Shown: one piece after another, positions 43,790 to 53,338 of the stretch
How positions within the stretch are numbered: the stretch's first letter is position 1
Layout: every line of letters starts with the position of its first letter
Origin: Martelella radicis
GTDB lineage: Bacteria > Pseudomonadota > Alphaproteobacteria > Rhizobiales > Rhizobiaceae
Length of the DNA: 64,000 bases
Assembly: GCF_014196625.1 (NCBI RefSeq)
Contig: NZ_JACIDZ010000010.1
Coordinates: 143,088-207,087 of the forward strand
Direction of reading: 5' to 3'
The notes under the pieces: generated by a model
The model's input: the letters and a program-made list of their open reading frames with translations, nothing else
Told to the model about the DNA's origin: nothing
Database searches by the model: none
Made by a program: the position numbers and the translations under genes

Positions 43790-46700
43790 TCAGAACCTCA
43801 CCTGAAACCGTGCGTTGACGCCGTTATAGGTGACGTCGTCGCCGAACTGGCCCTGGTAGGAAACGCCGATCGTGGTGTTGGCCGACAGGTCGAAGTCGAG
43901 GCCGGCCTCGACCACGGCGGCATCCTCGGCAACGGCGACGCCGGTGATGGCGAACGGCGTCGAGCCCGCAAAGGCCTGCGTGACGGACGGCGTGATATCG
44001 CCGAAGGCGTGACGCCAGCCGATCATCCCGCTTGCCTTCGCCCGCGTCTGACCGATCATGAAGTCGGAGGAGACGCGCACGCCCACGGTGGTGAAGGTCG
44101 TGTCGGAGCTGCCGCTTGCGCCGCTCAATGCCGCCGCGCCGCCGCTCTCGCCATAGCCATCCGTATCCAGATTGACATAGGCGAGGTTGGCGAACGGCTC
44201 CAGCTGAACGTCGGAGAGATCGAACTGATAGCCGAGTTCTCCGAACGCCTGGAAAGTGCCGGCGTCATAGCTGCTGTCGAGCGCATTCGTAAGGCCCGGG
44301 ATGTACACCGAACGGCTGGTGTCGATCTGGTGCCACGTATAGGCGAGACCCGAGCGGAAGCCGAGGCCGCCCCATTGCGACCCGGCGTAAAGGCCGAGCG
44401 AGTAGTTGTCGCTGGAACCCGAGGACGCGCGGTCGTCGCTGTCGAAGCTCGAATGGCTGTAGCCGGCGAGCGCGCCGACGCGCCAGGTTTCGGCAGCCGG
44501 GATGTCGACGCCGACAAGCAGGCCGCCCGTCGCGCTGTCGAGGCCGGCGGCATTGGCGTTGCCGTCGAACTTGTTCCACGATCCGAAGGCGCTGCCCCAG
44601 GCGGCGATGCCGTCCGCTTGGTCGGGCGCTGCAAGGTTCGCCCCGTCCGGCCCGTAGGCCAGAACCGGCGCCGAGGATGCGCCGACCGTGCCGAAGGCTG
44701 CCCGCAGGCGATCGGCTTCCGCGCCGCGGACGATGCCGCTTTCCTCGATCAGCGCCGATTTCACCGACGCATGGATCTCGCCGGAAAGCTGGTCGAAACC
44801 GTTGCGGATGAAATCGGGATCATCCGGCAGCATGACGATCGCGTCATAGAGCGCGTTTCCTGCGGTAAAGCCGATCGACTCGACGCTTGCCGCCACGGCC
44901 GCCTGGTTGGCGGTTGCCGCCAGCGAGGCGAAATCGCGGTCGTTGCGCTGCAGCTTCAGGCCGATTTCGCTTGCGCCATACATGAAGTCGGGCGTCAGGA
45001 ACGCGAAGTCGGAGGTGACGCTTGCGAACTCGCCCTCGATCGCACCGGCCGAGAGGATGGTGTAGGTCGAGCGCGGATCGTAGACGCCGTCAAAGCCGAT
45101 ATGGGCGAGCGTTCCGTCCAGCGAGGCCTTGCCGGTCACGGTCACAGCGTCGCTGCGGCCGCTTTCCGGGTCGACTTCGACGGCGAAGATCGAGCCGCTG
45201 GAGAAGGCAAGATCGCCGTCGATCGTGAGCGTGCCGATGGAATTGCCCGGCGAAAGCGTGCCGCCCGCGGCAATCGAGACCAGCGATCCCACGCCGGAGC
45301 CGATCGTGCCGGAGCCGCCGAGAACAGCGCCGTCATTGACGGTCATGCTGCCGCCGAGCTTGCCGACGCCGTTTTCGTCGCCCACCAGCAGCTTGCCCTG
45401 GTTGACCAGCGTGGTGCCGGCAAAGCCGGAGCTGTCGGCCGTCAGGAGCAGGGTGCCCACGCCGCGCTTTTCAAACGTGCCGTCGCCGGAGAACGTCTTC
45501 AGAGCAGTTACGGGCACCGTCGGATGCGAGACATCGATCCAGCCGCGGCCGTCAAAACGGATGGCCTTGTCGAGCGATGTGATCGGGCCGGTCCACTGAG
45601 CCCAGTCATCGTCCGGTCCGGCGGTGCGGATGCCGCCATTGTCGAGCGTGATCAGGCCGTCGGTCGAGCCGAGCGCGGCGCTCTCGTCGATCGCCACGGT
45701 CTTGCCGGCGGTGACGACGATATCGCGGAAGCGCTCGTGATCGTCCACGCACATCGCGCGGGCGCCCTGAAGCGACAGGTGCTGTGCGTCCGCGCAGTCG
45801 AGCGCCAGCTTGAGGGGCGCGAAAGGGTCGTTTTCGAAGTCGAGCCCGGTCTTCGCGGAAAGCGCGGCGCGCACGGCGGGATCGTTAAGGCCGAGCGTTG
45901 CGACAAGCTCGTCCCAGGCCGGGTTTTCCGGCTTGGTTTCGAAGGCAAGGTCCTCATCGACATACTTCATGAGGATATCGCCCCATTGCTCCCAGCTCAT
46001 GTCGCTGATGCTGCCGATGCCCGGGAATTCGTCGCGATGCGCCTGGAAGTAGTCATCGAGGACGTTGCGGAAGAACTCGGGATTGGAGGTGTCCGTCAGC
46101 TTGTCGAGATAGGCCTGGTAGACCGCCTGCTGCGCCTCTGGCACATAAAGGGCGAGCTCGTTCTGGAAGGCTTCGGGGTCGTGACGGTCATAGACCGCAT
46201 TTGCCAGCAGGAAGCCGAGACGTTCCTCGGTGACTTCCGGTGCCTGCGCATAGATCGGACGACCATCCTTATCGGAAAGCTGGCCGAGATAGACATCGGT
46301 GCGGTGGTTGTTGCGCGACAGCCGGAATTCATTGGCGCGCTCCGCGGAATCACGCGTGTTGGCGCCGAAGGTCAGGCGGACCTTGCCGCTGCCGTCGCCG
46401 ATTTCCTCGACATTCGGGCCCTTCCAGCGGATTTCGTGAGCGAGCGGCTCATGGTCGGAGAGCGCAACGCCCGCCTCCGTCGTGCTGATGTCCTGGTCGA
46501 GAACGCCGCCGACATAGCGATCGTCTTCGGCATCCGTCAGTTCCCACCACTTGGCGTAGGGCCGGGAGGCGATGAAGTGGTCGATCTGGGTGCGACCCCA
46601 GGACGGCCATTTGAAGGCTTCGTCGTCTTCCTCGACGCTCGGCCAGGTCGTGCTGCCATCCGCCAGCTTGTGCGGCGCGAAGCGCTCGCGATCTTCCGGG

Positions 46701-47518
46701 TTCTGCAGGATCTGGTACTGCTTCTTCAAGAGGTTCATCGTGTAGGGCGTGTTGCCCGCCACCGGATAGGTTTCGTCGGTGAACAGGCCTTCCGGCGCGG
46801 TATTGGTCTCGCGATTGATATAGGCTTCGGCGGCGGCGTATTTTTCCGAACCGATGGCGTGATTGCGCGCGACATATTGCAAGGCCCATGCCTTGTGGTC
46901 CGCATTGCCGGTCTCTCGCGCGCGATTCATCATAAATTCCTGCTGAACCACTTCCAGCAGTCCGCGCTCAGAGATGTCGCCTGCGTTGAAGTCCCCCGTC
47001 ATGATAATGGGGCTGGCTTTGCTCGCCGCCCAGTCGTTCAGCTCATGGGCTTCGCGGTTACGATGGAGGAAGGCATTATCGCGGTAGTCGAGATGCTCGG
47101 TGGCGATGATCGTCTGCGGGCGGCCGTTCTCGCCGCCGACGACCACGTGAACCGGCTCATCTGTATTGCTGTATTCGATGATGTCCTTGTCGCGCCAGGC
47201 CATGCCGGTATCGCCCTTGGAATGGAGCGAATAATCGCCGGCGCCGAGGTCGGACATCTTGTCCTGGATGTCGACGCCGTAGCTGTTGCGGTACTCCTGG
47301 ATGGTGATGAAATCGTAATTGCCCGACGACAACAGGTCGGCCGCTTCGGGAACGAGCGTCGATGCGCCCCAGGTGTTCAGGGAGATGATGCGCAGCGCAT
47401 TGTCTTCGGCCTTTGCCGGGGCGGCGGTGACGGCCAGCAGCGAAACGCCGCTCAGCAGGCCGAGCATCTTGCCTGAAATCTGCGCGCGGCTTCCCAGCCG
47501 CTGAATTATACCATTCAT
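43790..47518 (-). CDS. Autotransporter with endonuclease/exonuclease/phosphatase (EEP) passenger
   Basis: 1242 residues. A long signal peptide ends near AAPAKA (37). Residues 40-365 are an EEP-fold enzyme (DNase I / sphingomyelinase / phosphatase superfamily) with its catalytic set in order: N48 in ISLNTWG, E75 in TIQEYRN, H142 in HLDYRDN, D175 and N177 in GDFNAGD, D313-H314 in QIDHFIAS, and D355-H356 in SDHEP. A helical region to ~560 of unknown role follows. Next come autotransporter-associated repeats (FEKRGVGTLLLTADSSGFAG, GGTLSPGNSIGTLTIDGDL), and the last ~280 residues are a type Va barrel ending in VRF. The enzyme should be displayed outside the cell and cleave phosphodiester or phosphomonoester bonds. 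The exact substrate (nucleic acid, sphingomyelin-like lipid, other) cannot be told. AAAGGAA precedes the ATG. Confidence 0.92.
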   Translation of the reverse strand: MNGIIQRLGSRAQISGKMLGLLSGVSLLAVTAAPAKAEDNALRIISLNTWGASTLVPEAADLLSSGNYDFITIQEYRNSYGVDIQDKMSDLGAGDYSLHSKGDTGMAWRDKDIIEYSNTDEPVHVVVGGENGRPQTIIATEHLDYRDNAFLHRNREAHELNDWAASKASPIIMTGDFNAGDISERGLLEVVQQEFMMNRARETGNADHKAWALQYVARNHAIGSEKYAAAEAYINRETNTAPEGLFTDETYPVAGNTPYTMNLLKKQYQILQNPEDRERFAPHKLADGSTTWPSVEEDDEAFKWPSWGRTQIDHFIASRPYAKWWELTDAEDDRYVGGVLDQDISTTEAGVALSDHEPLAHEIRWKGPNVEEIGDGSGKVRLTFGANTRDSAERANEFRLSRNNHRTDVYLGQLSDKDGRPIYAQAPEVTEERLGFLLANAVYDRHDPEAFQNELALYVPEAQQAVYQAYLDKLTDTSNPEFFRNVLDDYFQAHRDEFPGIGSISDMSWEQWGDILMKYVDEDLAFETKPENPAWDELVATLGLNDPAVRAALSAKTGLDFENDPFAPLKLALDCADAQHLSLQGARAMCVDDHERFRDIVVTAGKTVAIDESAALGSTDGLITLDNGGIRTAGPDDDWAQWTGPITSLDKAIRFDGRGWIDVSHPTVPVTALKTFSGDGTFEKRGVGTLLLTADSSGFAGTTLVNQGKLLVGDENGVGKLGGSMTVNDGAVLGGSGTIGSGVGSLVSIAAGGTLSPGNSIGTLTIDGDLAFSSGSIFAVEVDPESGRSDAVTVTGKASLDGTLAHIGFDGVYDPRSTYTILSAGAIEGEFASVTSDFAFLTPDFMYGASEIGLKLQRNDRDFASLAATANQAAVAASVESIGFTAGNALYDAIVMLPDDPDFIRNGFDQLSGEIHASVKSALIEESGIVRGAEADRLRAAFGTVGASSAPVLAYGPDGANLAAPDQADGIAAWGSAFGSWNKFDGNANAAGLDSATGGLLVGVDIPAAETWRVGALAGYSHSSFDSDDRASSGSSDNYSLGLYAGSQWGGLGFRSGLAYTWHQIDTSRSVYIPGLTNALDSSYDAGTFQAFGELGYQFDLSDVQLEPFANLAYVNLDTDGYGESGGAAALSGASGSSDTTFTTVGVRVSSDFMIGQTRAKASGMIGWRHAFGDITPSVTQAFAGSTPFAITGVAVAEDAAVVEAGLDFDLSANTTIGVSYQGQFGDDVTYNGVNARFQVRF

Positions 47519-47710
47519 CGGTAATTCCTTTCGTAATCGGAATGCTATGAAATTTTGATTTACGTCGTCAGGCTAACATGTTTCCAAAGCGACACATAAC
47601 CCCATTATATGTCATATTTACAACATTTTTATAGATTTCTTGCGTAGCCGCGCCCGCTGTTTCAAAAAGGGGACACGGAATCGAAATTGGTGCTGGAAGG
47701 TGGTGGGGAC
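47519..47710. promoter_or_regulatory. AT-rich divergent control region, EEP autotransporter / DeoR gene
   Basis: 192 bp, unusually AT-rich for this window. It contains ACAACATTT at 47620-47628, also found at 53191-53199 before the importer gene of the same locus. ACATA and TATGT at 47593-47611 form a loose inverted repeat. Likely holds promoters and regulator sites for both directions. Confidence 0.5.
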
Positions 47711-48487
47711 GTGGAAAAAACCGGCGAGGAAAGAAAGAAGGAAAGCCGTCAGTCGTCGATACTGCGCCTGATGGAAAAGAACTTCTATATCTCCGTGGAG
47801 GAGATCTCGGAGTTTTTCACGGTCACCACGCAGACGGCCCGGCGCGATATTCTGGCGCTTGAAAAAGCCGGTCGCGTGCGCCGGCTGCACGGGGGCGCGG
47901 TTCTTGTCGGCCCTCTGGAGGAAACCGTCTACCGGCGTCGTCGCGTCGACAATTCCGCGCAAAAGCAGCGCATCGGCGAACTGGTCGCCGAACTTATTCC
48001 CGATGGCGCGTCGATCTTCATCGATTCCGGAACCACCTGCGAGGCGATCGCCCGCGCGCTGTCGCGCCGCAATCATCTGAGGGTTCTGACCTACAGCCTG
48101 CGGGTGGCAACGATCCTGAACGAGAACACCAATTTCACGCTGGCCGTTCCCGGCGGCTTCGTCCGCCCGATCCATGGCGGCATCTTTCAGGAAGAAACCC
48201 CCGAATTTATCCGCAACTTCAAGTTTGACAGCGCGATTATTTCGGTGAGCGGCATCGATAATGACGGCGACCTTTGCGATGACGATCATGCCGAAAGCGT
48301 GGTAGCGACGGCGGCGATGGCGCAATCGGGCCGCACGGTTCTGGCGGTCGACAGCAGCAAGTTCGGCAAGCGCGCCATGGTGCGGCTCGGCACGATTTCC
48401 AATATAAACACCCTTGTCACTGACCAGATGCCGGAAGGCGAAATCCGCCGTCTTCTCGATGAAAACGGCGTCGAGATCGTTTGTTGA
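47711..48487 (+). CDS. DeoR/GlpR-family transcriptional regulator
   Basis: About 258 residues. The N-terminal DeoR helix-turn-helix is SSILRLMEKNFYISVEEISEFFTVTTQTARRDILALEKAGRVRRLHGGAVL. The effector domain has FIDSGTTCEAIARAL and VDSSKFGKRAMVRLG, the sugar-phosphate-binding isomerase-like fold. Family members usually sense phosphorylated sugars or glycerol phosphate. GTG 47711 is chosen, since GGAAGG lies about eight bases upstream; GTG 47690 and TTG 47687 are alternatives. It is divergent from the EEP autotransporter and convergent with the HAD/importer operon. Confidence 0.9.
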   Translation: MEKTGEERKKESRQSSILRLMEKNFYISVEEISEFFTVTTQTARRDILALEKAGRVRRLHGGAVLVGPLEETVYRRRRVDNSAQKQRIGELVAELIPDGASIFIDSGTTCEAIARALSRRNHLRVLTYSLRVATILNENTNFTLAVPGGFVRPIHGGIFQEETPEFIRNFKFDSAIISVSGIDNDGDLCDDDHAESVVATAAMAQSGRTVLAVDSSKFGKRAMVRLGTISNINTLVTDQMPEGEIRRLLDENGVEIVC

Positions 48488-48531
48488 CGCGCATGCGAAG
48501 CGCGTCTTCATCCGGCTTCGTCCTGTCCGTT

Positions 48532-49260
48532 TCATGGCTTGGAAACCGGGGCACCTTCGAATACGTCGGTGGCGAGCATCTGGATTCCGGGAAGGCAGAT
48601 ATCGCAAAGCGGCTGTAATACCTCACGTGTTCCCGTTCCCGTCAAAACGCCGACCTTGAGGCCCGCGCCCCCCGAGATCGCCATGTTCATGTCATGCGGA
48701 TTATCGCCAACGACGGCGGCTTGCGATGGCGCGACGCCCATCGCCTCGCAGAACGCCAGCAACATACCCGGTTCCGGCTTGACGCCGTAGCCGCTGTCAT
48801 AACCGGCAATGAAATCGATCCACGGCGTCAGCGACAGGCGTTTCACCAGCCCCTCAATTGCCGACTGGCTGTCGCTGCTGGCGATCCCCAGCCGGAAACC
48901 GCGTTCATGCAGATCCCGGAAAAGCCTGACCAGATTGGTCACCGGCACGGCATCGGAAACGGCAGCGGTAAACAGCCTATCGAGCGCTTCGGTCAGCTCG
49001 TTGACGCTGAAACGCGCGCCAGCATCGATCCAGGCTCTTGCGATTTCATCTGTGTTTCCCGCCGCCAACAGGCTGTTGGACGCGGTCTGCCCACTTTCAG
49101 GGTCCATGCCGCCGACGCGCAGAAAATGCGCTGCGAGCGCCGGATCACCGCCTGCGGCAAGATCGGCTGCCGCACGGTTGAGCGGCGTCCAGGTGCGCTG
49201 GTAATCGAGAAGGGTGCCATCCTTGTCGAAAAGGATGGCCTTGATGGGAGATGAAGGCAT
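48532..49260 (-). CDS. HAD-superfamily phosphatase (phosphoglycolate phosphatase-like)
   Basis: 242 residues from ATG 49260. HAD motif I is ILFDKDGTLLDY near 8-19, with DKD in place of the usual DxD (second Asp kept). Motif II is GIASSDSQ near 113, motif III K in YGVKPEPGM near 157, and motif IV VVGDNPHDMNMA near 178. It has a helical cap of the Gph type. Expected to remove phosphate from a small molecule in the cytoplasm. It is the last gene of the importer operon, 14 bases after the permease stop, so it probably acts on the imported compound. Confidence 0.88.
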   Translation of the reverse strand: MPSSPIKAILFDKDGTLLDYQRTWTPLNRAAADLAAGGDPALAAHFLRVGGMDPESGQTASNSLLAAGNTDEIARAWIDAGARFSVNELTEALDRLFTAAVSDAVPVTNLVRLFRDLHERGFRLGIASSDSQSAIEGLVKRLSLTPWIDFIAGYDSGYGVKPEPGMLLAFCEAMGVAPSQAAVVGDNPHDMNMAISGGAGLKVGVLTGTGTREVLQPLCDICLPGIQMLATDVFEGAPVSKP

Positions 49261-49274
49261 GGCGTTTTCCGCTC

Positions 49275-50957
49275 TTATCGAATGAGATTTACGTTTCTGA
49301 CACCGGCCAGCCACATCAGCGCGCGCACGACGATCAGGCAGGCCACCACGATGCCCATGATGCACACCGAGAAGGCTGCGGCCTGATTGATCGCGCCGCG
49401 GTCCGACAATTGCAGGACCGATACGGAGGCAAGCTGCGTCGAAGGCGTGACAAGAAAGATCACCGCCGAAAGCGAGACCATGGAGCGCATGAAATAGAAC
49501 ACGCCCACGCCCAGAAGGGTCGGCCAGATGAGCGGCAGAGTGACCTTGCGCAAGGTTGTCATCGAGGTGCCGCCGAGCGTCGTCGAGGCCTCGTCGAATG
49601 TCGCGCCGATCTGCTTCAGGCTGGTCGATGAAATCAGGAAAGCATGGGCGTGGTTATAATAGACCTCGAGAACGACGATCAGCGCAAAGGTGCCGTAGAG
49701 GAAATTGAGCGGATTGGAGGGGGCATTGAAGACCAGAATATAGCCAAGCCCGATGACGATGCCGGGCACCGCCGCCGGCAGGATCGCCAGGAAGGACAGC
49801 GGTCCCGTGAGCGCGGTCTTGAACTTGTGCACGACAATCGCGCCGAGACCGGTGACGATGATGCCGACAATGGCAGTTGCAAATGCGACAAAAACACTGT
49901 TCCAGAGCGGTTCTGTCCCGTTTTGAACATCGAAGCGGTAATGGCGCAGCGTGAAGCTCATATTATAGGGCCACAGATGCACGAAACTGGCGAAGACGAC
50001 GATGGCGACGACGGACAGTACCAGGCCCGCGACCAGATAGGCATAGAGGGAGAAAAACAGGTCGCGTCGCGCCGAAGGTCTCGGCGTCAGGGGACGCGAC
50101 TGCTCGGTGACAAGCGCGTGCTGGCGCGCCGTCAGCCGTTTTTCGATCAGCTTGGCAAGCATCGCCGGCACCAGAAGTGCGACGCCGATGACCGCGCCGA
50201 GACCGAACTGGGCCTGACCGATAACCTGATTGTAGACTTCCGTCGCCAGTACGTTGAAATCACCACCGATTACCATCGGATTACCGAAATCGGTGATCGC
50301 CAGCATGAAAACGATGAACAGCGTGGCTGCCAGCCCGTAGCGGGTTGCGGGCAGCGTGACGTCGCGGAAAATACGCAATGGACCGGCGCCAAGCGCTTCA
50401 GCGCTTTCGTAGATCCGAGCATCCGCCACCGCCAATGCCGCCGACAGGATCAGGAAGGCATAGGGAAACGCATAAAGCGCATTGGCGATCGCCACGCCCC
50501 AGAAGCCGTAGATATCCAGATCGAAACCGAGGTAGCGGTTGAGAATGCCATTGCGCCCCAGAAGCAGGATGAGGCCCTGCGCCTGCACCAGCGACGGCGC
50601 GAACAGCGGCACCAGCACCACAATCCGCAGCAGCCATTTGCCGGGGATGATCGCGCGCTGAAGCGCATAGGCGTAGCCATAGGCCACCATCACCACGATT
50701 GCCGTTGAGGTCAGCGACACCAGAATACTGTCGCCGACAAGCTCCCAGAAACGCATGGTGGAGAAAGTGGCGATGAAATTGCCGAGGCCGAGACCTTCGG
50801 GGGTCTCCAGACTGCGCATCAGGATGCCGAGAAGCGGCAGCAGCAGGAAGATGATCAGGAGGGCTGCGACGAACAGCGTCATCGCCCAGATGCTGGCGCG
50901 ATCGGCAATATCCGTGCCGCGCGCGGGACGGCTTGTGGGCTGTGCGGGGTAGCTCAT
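49275..50957 (-). CDS. Fused-dual ABC permease, AfuB/FbpB type
   Basis: 560 residues with twelve hydrophobic helices in two homologous halves, each with an EAA-type loop (ESAEALGAGPLRIFRDVTLP near 188-207 and EASTTLGGTSMTTLRKVTLPL near 460-480). This is the fused permease of the ferric/AfuABC-type importers, which include true iron systems, 2-aminoethylphosphonate systems and hexose-phosphate importers. Its gene overlaps the ATPase stop as ATGA at 50954-50957. Iron is not favoured, because the neighbours are a HAD phosphatase and a DeoR-type regulator. Confidence 0.9.
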   Translation of the reverse strand: MSYPAQPTSRPARGTDIADRASIWAMTLFVAALLIIFLLLPLLGILMRSLETPEGLGLGNFIATFSTMRFWELVGDSILVSLTSTAIVVMVAYGYAYALQRAIIPGKWLLRIVVLVPLFAPSLVQAQGLILLLGRNGILNRYLGFDLDIYGFWGVAIANALYAFPYAFLILSAALAVADARIYESAEALGAGPLRIFRDVTLPATRYGLAATLFIVFMLAITDFGNPMVIGGDFNVLATEVYNQVIGQAQFGLGAVIGVALLVPAMLAKLIEKRLTARQHALVTEQSRPLTPRPSARRDLFFSLYAYLVAGLVLSVVAIVVFASFVHLWPYNMSFTLRHYRFDVQNGTEPLWNSVFVAFATAIVGIIVTGLGAIVVHKFKTALTGPLSFLAILPAAVPGIVIGLGYILVFNAPSNPLNFLYGTFALIVVLEVYYNHAHAFLISSTSLKQIGATFDEASTTLGGTSMTTLRKVTLPLIWPTLLGVGVFYFMRSMVSLSAVIFLVTPSTQLASVSVLQLSDRGAINQAAAFSVCIMGIVVACLIVVRALMWLAGVRNVNLIR

Positions 50958-52003
50958 GCGAGCACCCTCAAGGCTTCGGCCGGGATGACAAGGCCGAGAC
51001 GCTCTCCCGGTTTCGGCACTGCGCTGGCTCCATGCAATTCAACCGTGATGGGCGTATCCGGCTGCGCATCGCTCACGGCTTCGATACGGGTGATATTGCC
51101 GAGATAGGTGATGCCGCTGACGGTTGCCGGCAACGTGTTCTCACCGCCGGCTTCGGCATCGCTCAGGGAAATCATTTCCGGCCGCACGCCAAGTGCCCTG
51201 GCATCATTTGCGGCGTTTTCAATATTCGCGACCTTGAGTGCAACGCCGCCGAAACTCGGATTCCCGCGATCGCTTTCATCCAGCCTCAAAATATTCATGC
51301 GACCGATGAAATCGGCAACGAAGGCGGTTTTCGGATCGGCATAAAGCGCGCGCGGGGAACCGATCTGTTCAATCGCACCCTTGTTCATGACGACGATGAC
51401 ATCCGCCATTGCCAGCGCTTCCTCCTGATCGTGGGTCACCATGATCGTAGTCAAATTGAGCCGCTGCTGCAGGCTGCGGATTTCCACGCGCAGATCCTCG
51501 CGGACCTTGGCATCAAGCGCGGAAAGCGGTTCGTCGAGCAGAAGCAGCGAAGGATCGGGGGCAAGCGCGCGCGCCAGCGCGATGCGCTGCTGTTGCCCGC
51601 CCGACATCTGCGCCGGCAGCTTGGTACGGTGATCGGCAAGATGGACCAGATCGAGCATTTCATCGACGCGGGCGCCGATCTTCGCCTTGTCCCAGCGTCG
51701 GCATTCAAGCCCGTAGCCGACATTGCGCGCGGCACTCATGTTGGGAAACAGGGAGTAGGACTGGAACACGACGCCAAAATTGCGCGCGCGCGTGGGCACC
51801 GCCGTCAGGTCCTCGCCACCGAGCTGAATGGTGCCTTCATTGGCATCCTCCAGCCCGGCGATAACGCGCAGCAGCGTGGTCTTTCCGCAACCCGACGGGC
51901 CGAGAAAACAGACAAAACTTCCATGCGCGACATCGAGCGTGACGTTGTCGAGGGCTGTCAGCCTGTCGAAGCGCTTGACAAGATTGCGGATCGAAAGGTC
52001 CAT
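50954..52003 (-). CDS. ABC transporter ATP-binding protein (AfuC/PotA type)
   Basis: 349 residues from ATG 52003 (MDLSIRNLVKRFDRLTALDN). Walker A GPSGCGKTTLLR at about 35-46, Q-loop VFQSYSLFPNM, signature MSGGQQQRIALARALA, Walker B LLLDEPLSALDAKVREDL and H-loop TIMVTHDQEEAL are intact. A TOBE domain fills the C-terminal ~110 residues (ALGVRPEMISL). It powers the fused permease downstream. The larger open frame to 52273 is upstream shadow sequence. Confidence 0.92.
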   Translation of the reverse strand: MDLSIRNLVKRFDRLTALDNVTLDVAHGSFVCFLGPSGCGKTTLLRVIAGLEDANEGTIQLGGEDLTAVPTRARNFGVVFQSYSLFPNMSAARNVGYGLECRRWDKAKIGARVDEMLDLVHLADHRTKLPAQMSGGQQQRIALARALAPDPSLLLLDEPLSALDAKVREDLRVEIRSLQQRLNLTTIMVTHDQEEALAMADVIVVMNKGAIEQIGSPRALYADPKTAFVADFIGRMNILRLDESDRGNPSFGGVALKVANIENAANDARALGVRPEMISLSDAEAGGENTLPATVSGITYLGNITRIEAVSDAQPDTPITVELHGASAVPKPGERLGLVIPAEALRVLA

Positions 52004-52139
52004 CGCGCGACTTCTCCTGATGTTTTTTTCAGTTGAGTACGCCCGGGAAAACGGGGGACGGAATCTATCCAGGCGCATTGAAAATCTGAAAGCGCCGGCG
52101 GGCATCAACGCCCGCCGGCTGACTTGTCGGCTGCCTATT

Positions 52140-53147
52140 CTAGCGCTCGTAGCGCTCCTGCCAGGCATTGATGATCTCGGTGCGGTCTTCAGCCGCGGCG
52201 CGGAAGTCGACCGGGAACAGAGCAGCCGGGACATCCTCAGGCAGGCCCGCGGAGATGAAACGCTCCGGCACATCGCCGCCCGGAACCGTCACGATCGTCT
52301 TCCAGTCGTAATAGGCGGTGGCAGCCTCGGGGCTGAGCGTCCAGTCGAGGAAGCGTTTTGCCGCATCCTTGTGCTCGGAGGAAGCGACCAGCGCATTGCC
52401 TTCCAGCTCGTTGCCGGCGCCTTCAGACGGCACGACCATGGTGATCGGATAACCTTCCTCGATGTTCTTGATGGCGCGCATCGCGTAGGACGCGCCGACG
52501 GTGTATTCGCCCATCGAGGCGACATTGCACGGACGGGAGCCGGACTTGATGTACTGCGCGACATTCTTGTCGAGTTCGTCCAGGAAGCTCCAGCCCTCGT
52601 CTTCGCCCATCATCTGGAGAAGCGCATCGATCTGGATATAGCCGGTGCCCGAGCTTGCCGGGTTTGGCATGACGACTTCATCGGCAAATGCGGGATCGGT
52701 CAGGTCTGCCCACGAAGTCGGCATCTCCAGCCCCTCGGCCTCGAGGCGCTCGTTGTTGACGCAGAACGCGGCCATGTAGCCGGTGACGGCAAACCACTTG
52801 TTGTCGGGATCGCGGAACTGTTCGGGAACGGTATCGAGGCCCTTCGGCTCATAGGCCTCCAGCGTTTCCTCGATCTGCGGAGTGACCATGGAGGTGATTG
52901 CAAAACCCCAAAGCACGTCATGCTGGGGATTGGCCTTTTCAGCGATGATGCGGGCGGCAAGATCGCCGGTGGAAAGCCGCAGCAGGTTTACATCGATATC
53001 GGGGAGAGCCTCCTTGGCTTTTTCAAGAAAGGCCGCCGCTTCGTCTTCTTCGTAGGAGGTGTAGACCGTGATTGTCTCGGCATAGGCCGCACTCGAAATC
53101 AACGCTCCGGTCAGTGCACCCAGTGTCCAGAAGGCAAAATTCTTCAT
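52140..53147 (-). CDS. ABC transporter substrate-binding protein (AfuA/iron-type family)
   Basis: 335 residues with a signal peptide (FWTLGALTGALISSAAYA). The mature protein starts ETITVYTSYEEDEAAAFLEKAKEALPDIDVNLLRLSTGDLAARI, typical of the AfuA/PhnS/ferric-binding family of type II binding proteins. Family members bind iron, 2-aminoethylphosphonate or hexose phosphates. The tyrosine pair usual for ferric binding is not evident; the later region reads AAYDWKT-like (ATAYYDWKTIVTV). It is the first gene of the operon, with AAAGGAG before the ATG. Confidence 0.88.
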   Translation of the reverse strand: MKNFAFWTLGALTGALISSAAYAETITVYTSYEEDEAAAFLEKAKEALPDIDVNLLRLSTGDLAARIIAEKANPQHDVLWGFAITSMVTPQIEETLEAYEPKGLDTVPEQFRDPDNKWFAVTGYMAAFCVNNERLEAEGLEMPTSWADLTDPAFADEVVMPNPASSGTGYIQIDALLQMMGEDEGWSFLDELDKNVAQYIKSGSRPCNVASMGEYTVGASYAMRAIKNIEEGYPITMVVPSEGAGNELEGNALVASSEHKDAAKRFLDWTLSPEAATAYYDWKTIVTVPGGDVPERFISAGLPEDVPAALFPVDFRAAAEDRTEIINAWQERYER

Positions 53148-53338
53148 CCGTATTCTCCTTTGTGTTTGAAGCAGCTTAAATGTAATTTAAACAACATTTA
53201 TCACCACAAAATGAATGTTTAGTGACAATGTCATTGTTTTTTGTCAGATACAAGGCCTAAAAATCATGCTCTTTTGATCGAGGAAGATGGGCTTCATGAG
53301 CGTTGGTTCGCCAGTGCGCGATCGAACAGGTCGCCCCG
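53148..53338. promoter_or_regulatory. Likely promoter region of the AfuABC-like operon
   Basis: AT-rich, with ACAACATTT at 53191-53199 (shared with 47620-47628), AATGTTT at 53214-53220 in inverted orientation, and the inverted repeat CAATG-T-CATTG near 53227-53237. No CDS is seen. The IS remnant begins at 53339. Confidence 0.45.

Noticed and set aside
43775..47476. 1233-codon plus-strand frame
   Set aside because: Complement shadow of the EEP autotransporter gene, Arg/Val/Gly-rich with no motifs.
49275..53147. Calling the AfuABC-like operon an iron importer
   Set aside because: The family does include iron systems, but the neighbouring HAD and DeoR genes and lack of an evident tyrosine pair do not support iron; left as unspecified.
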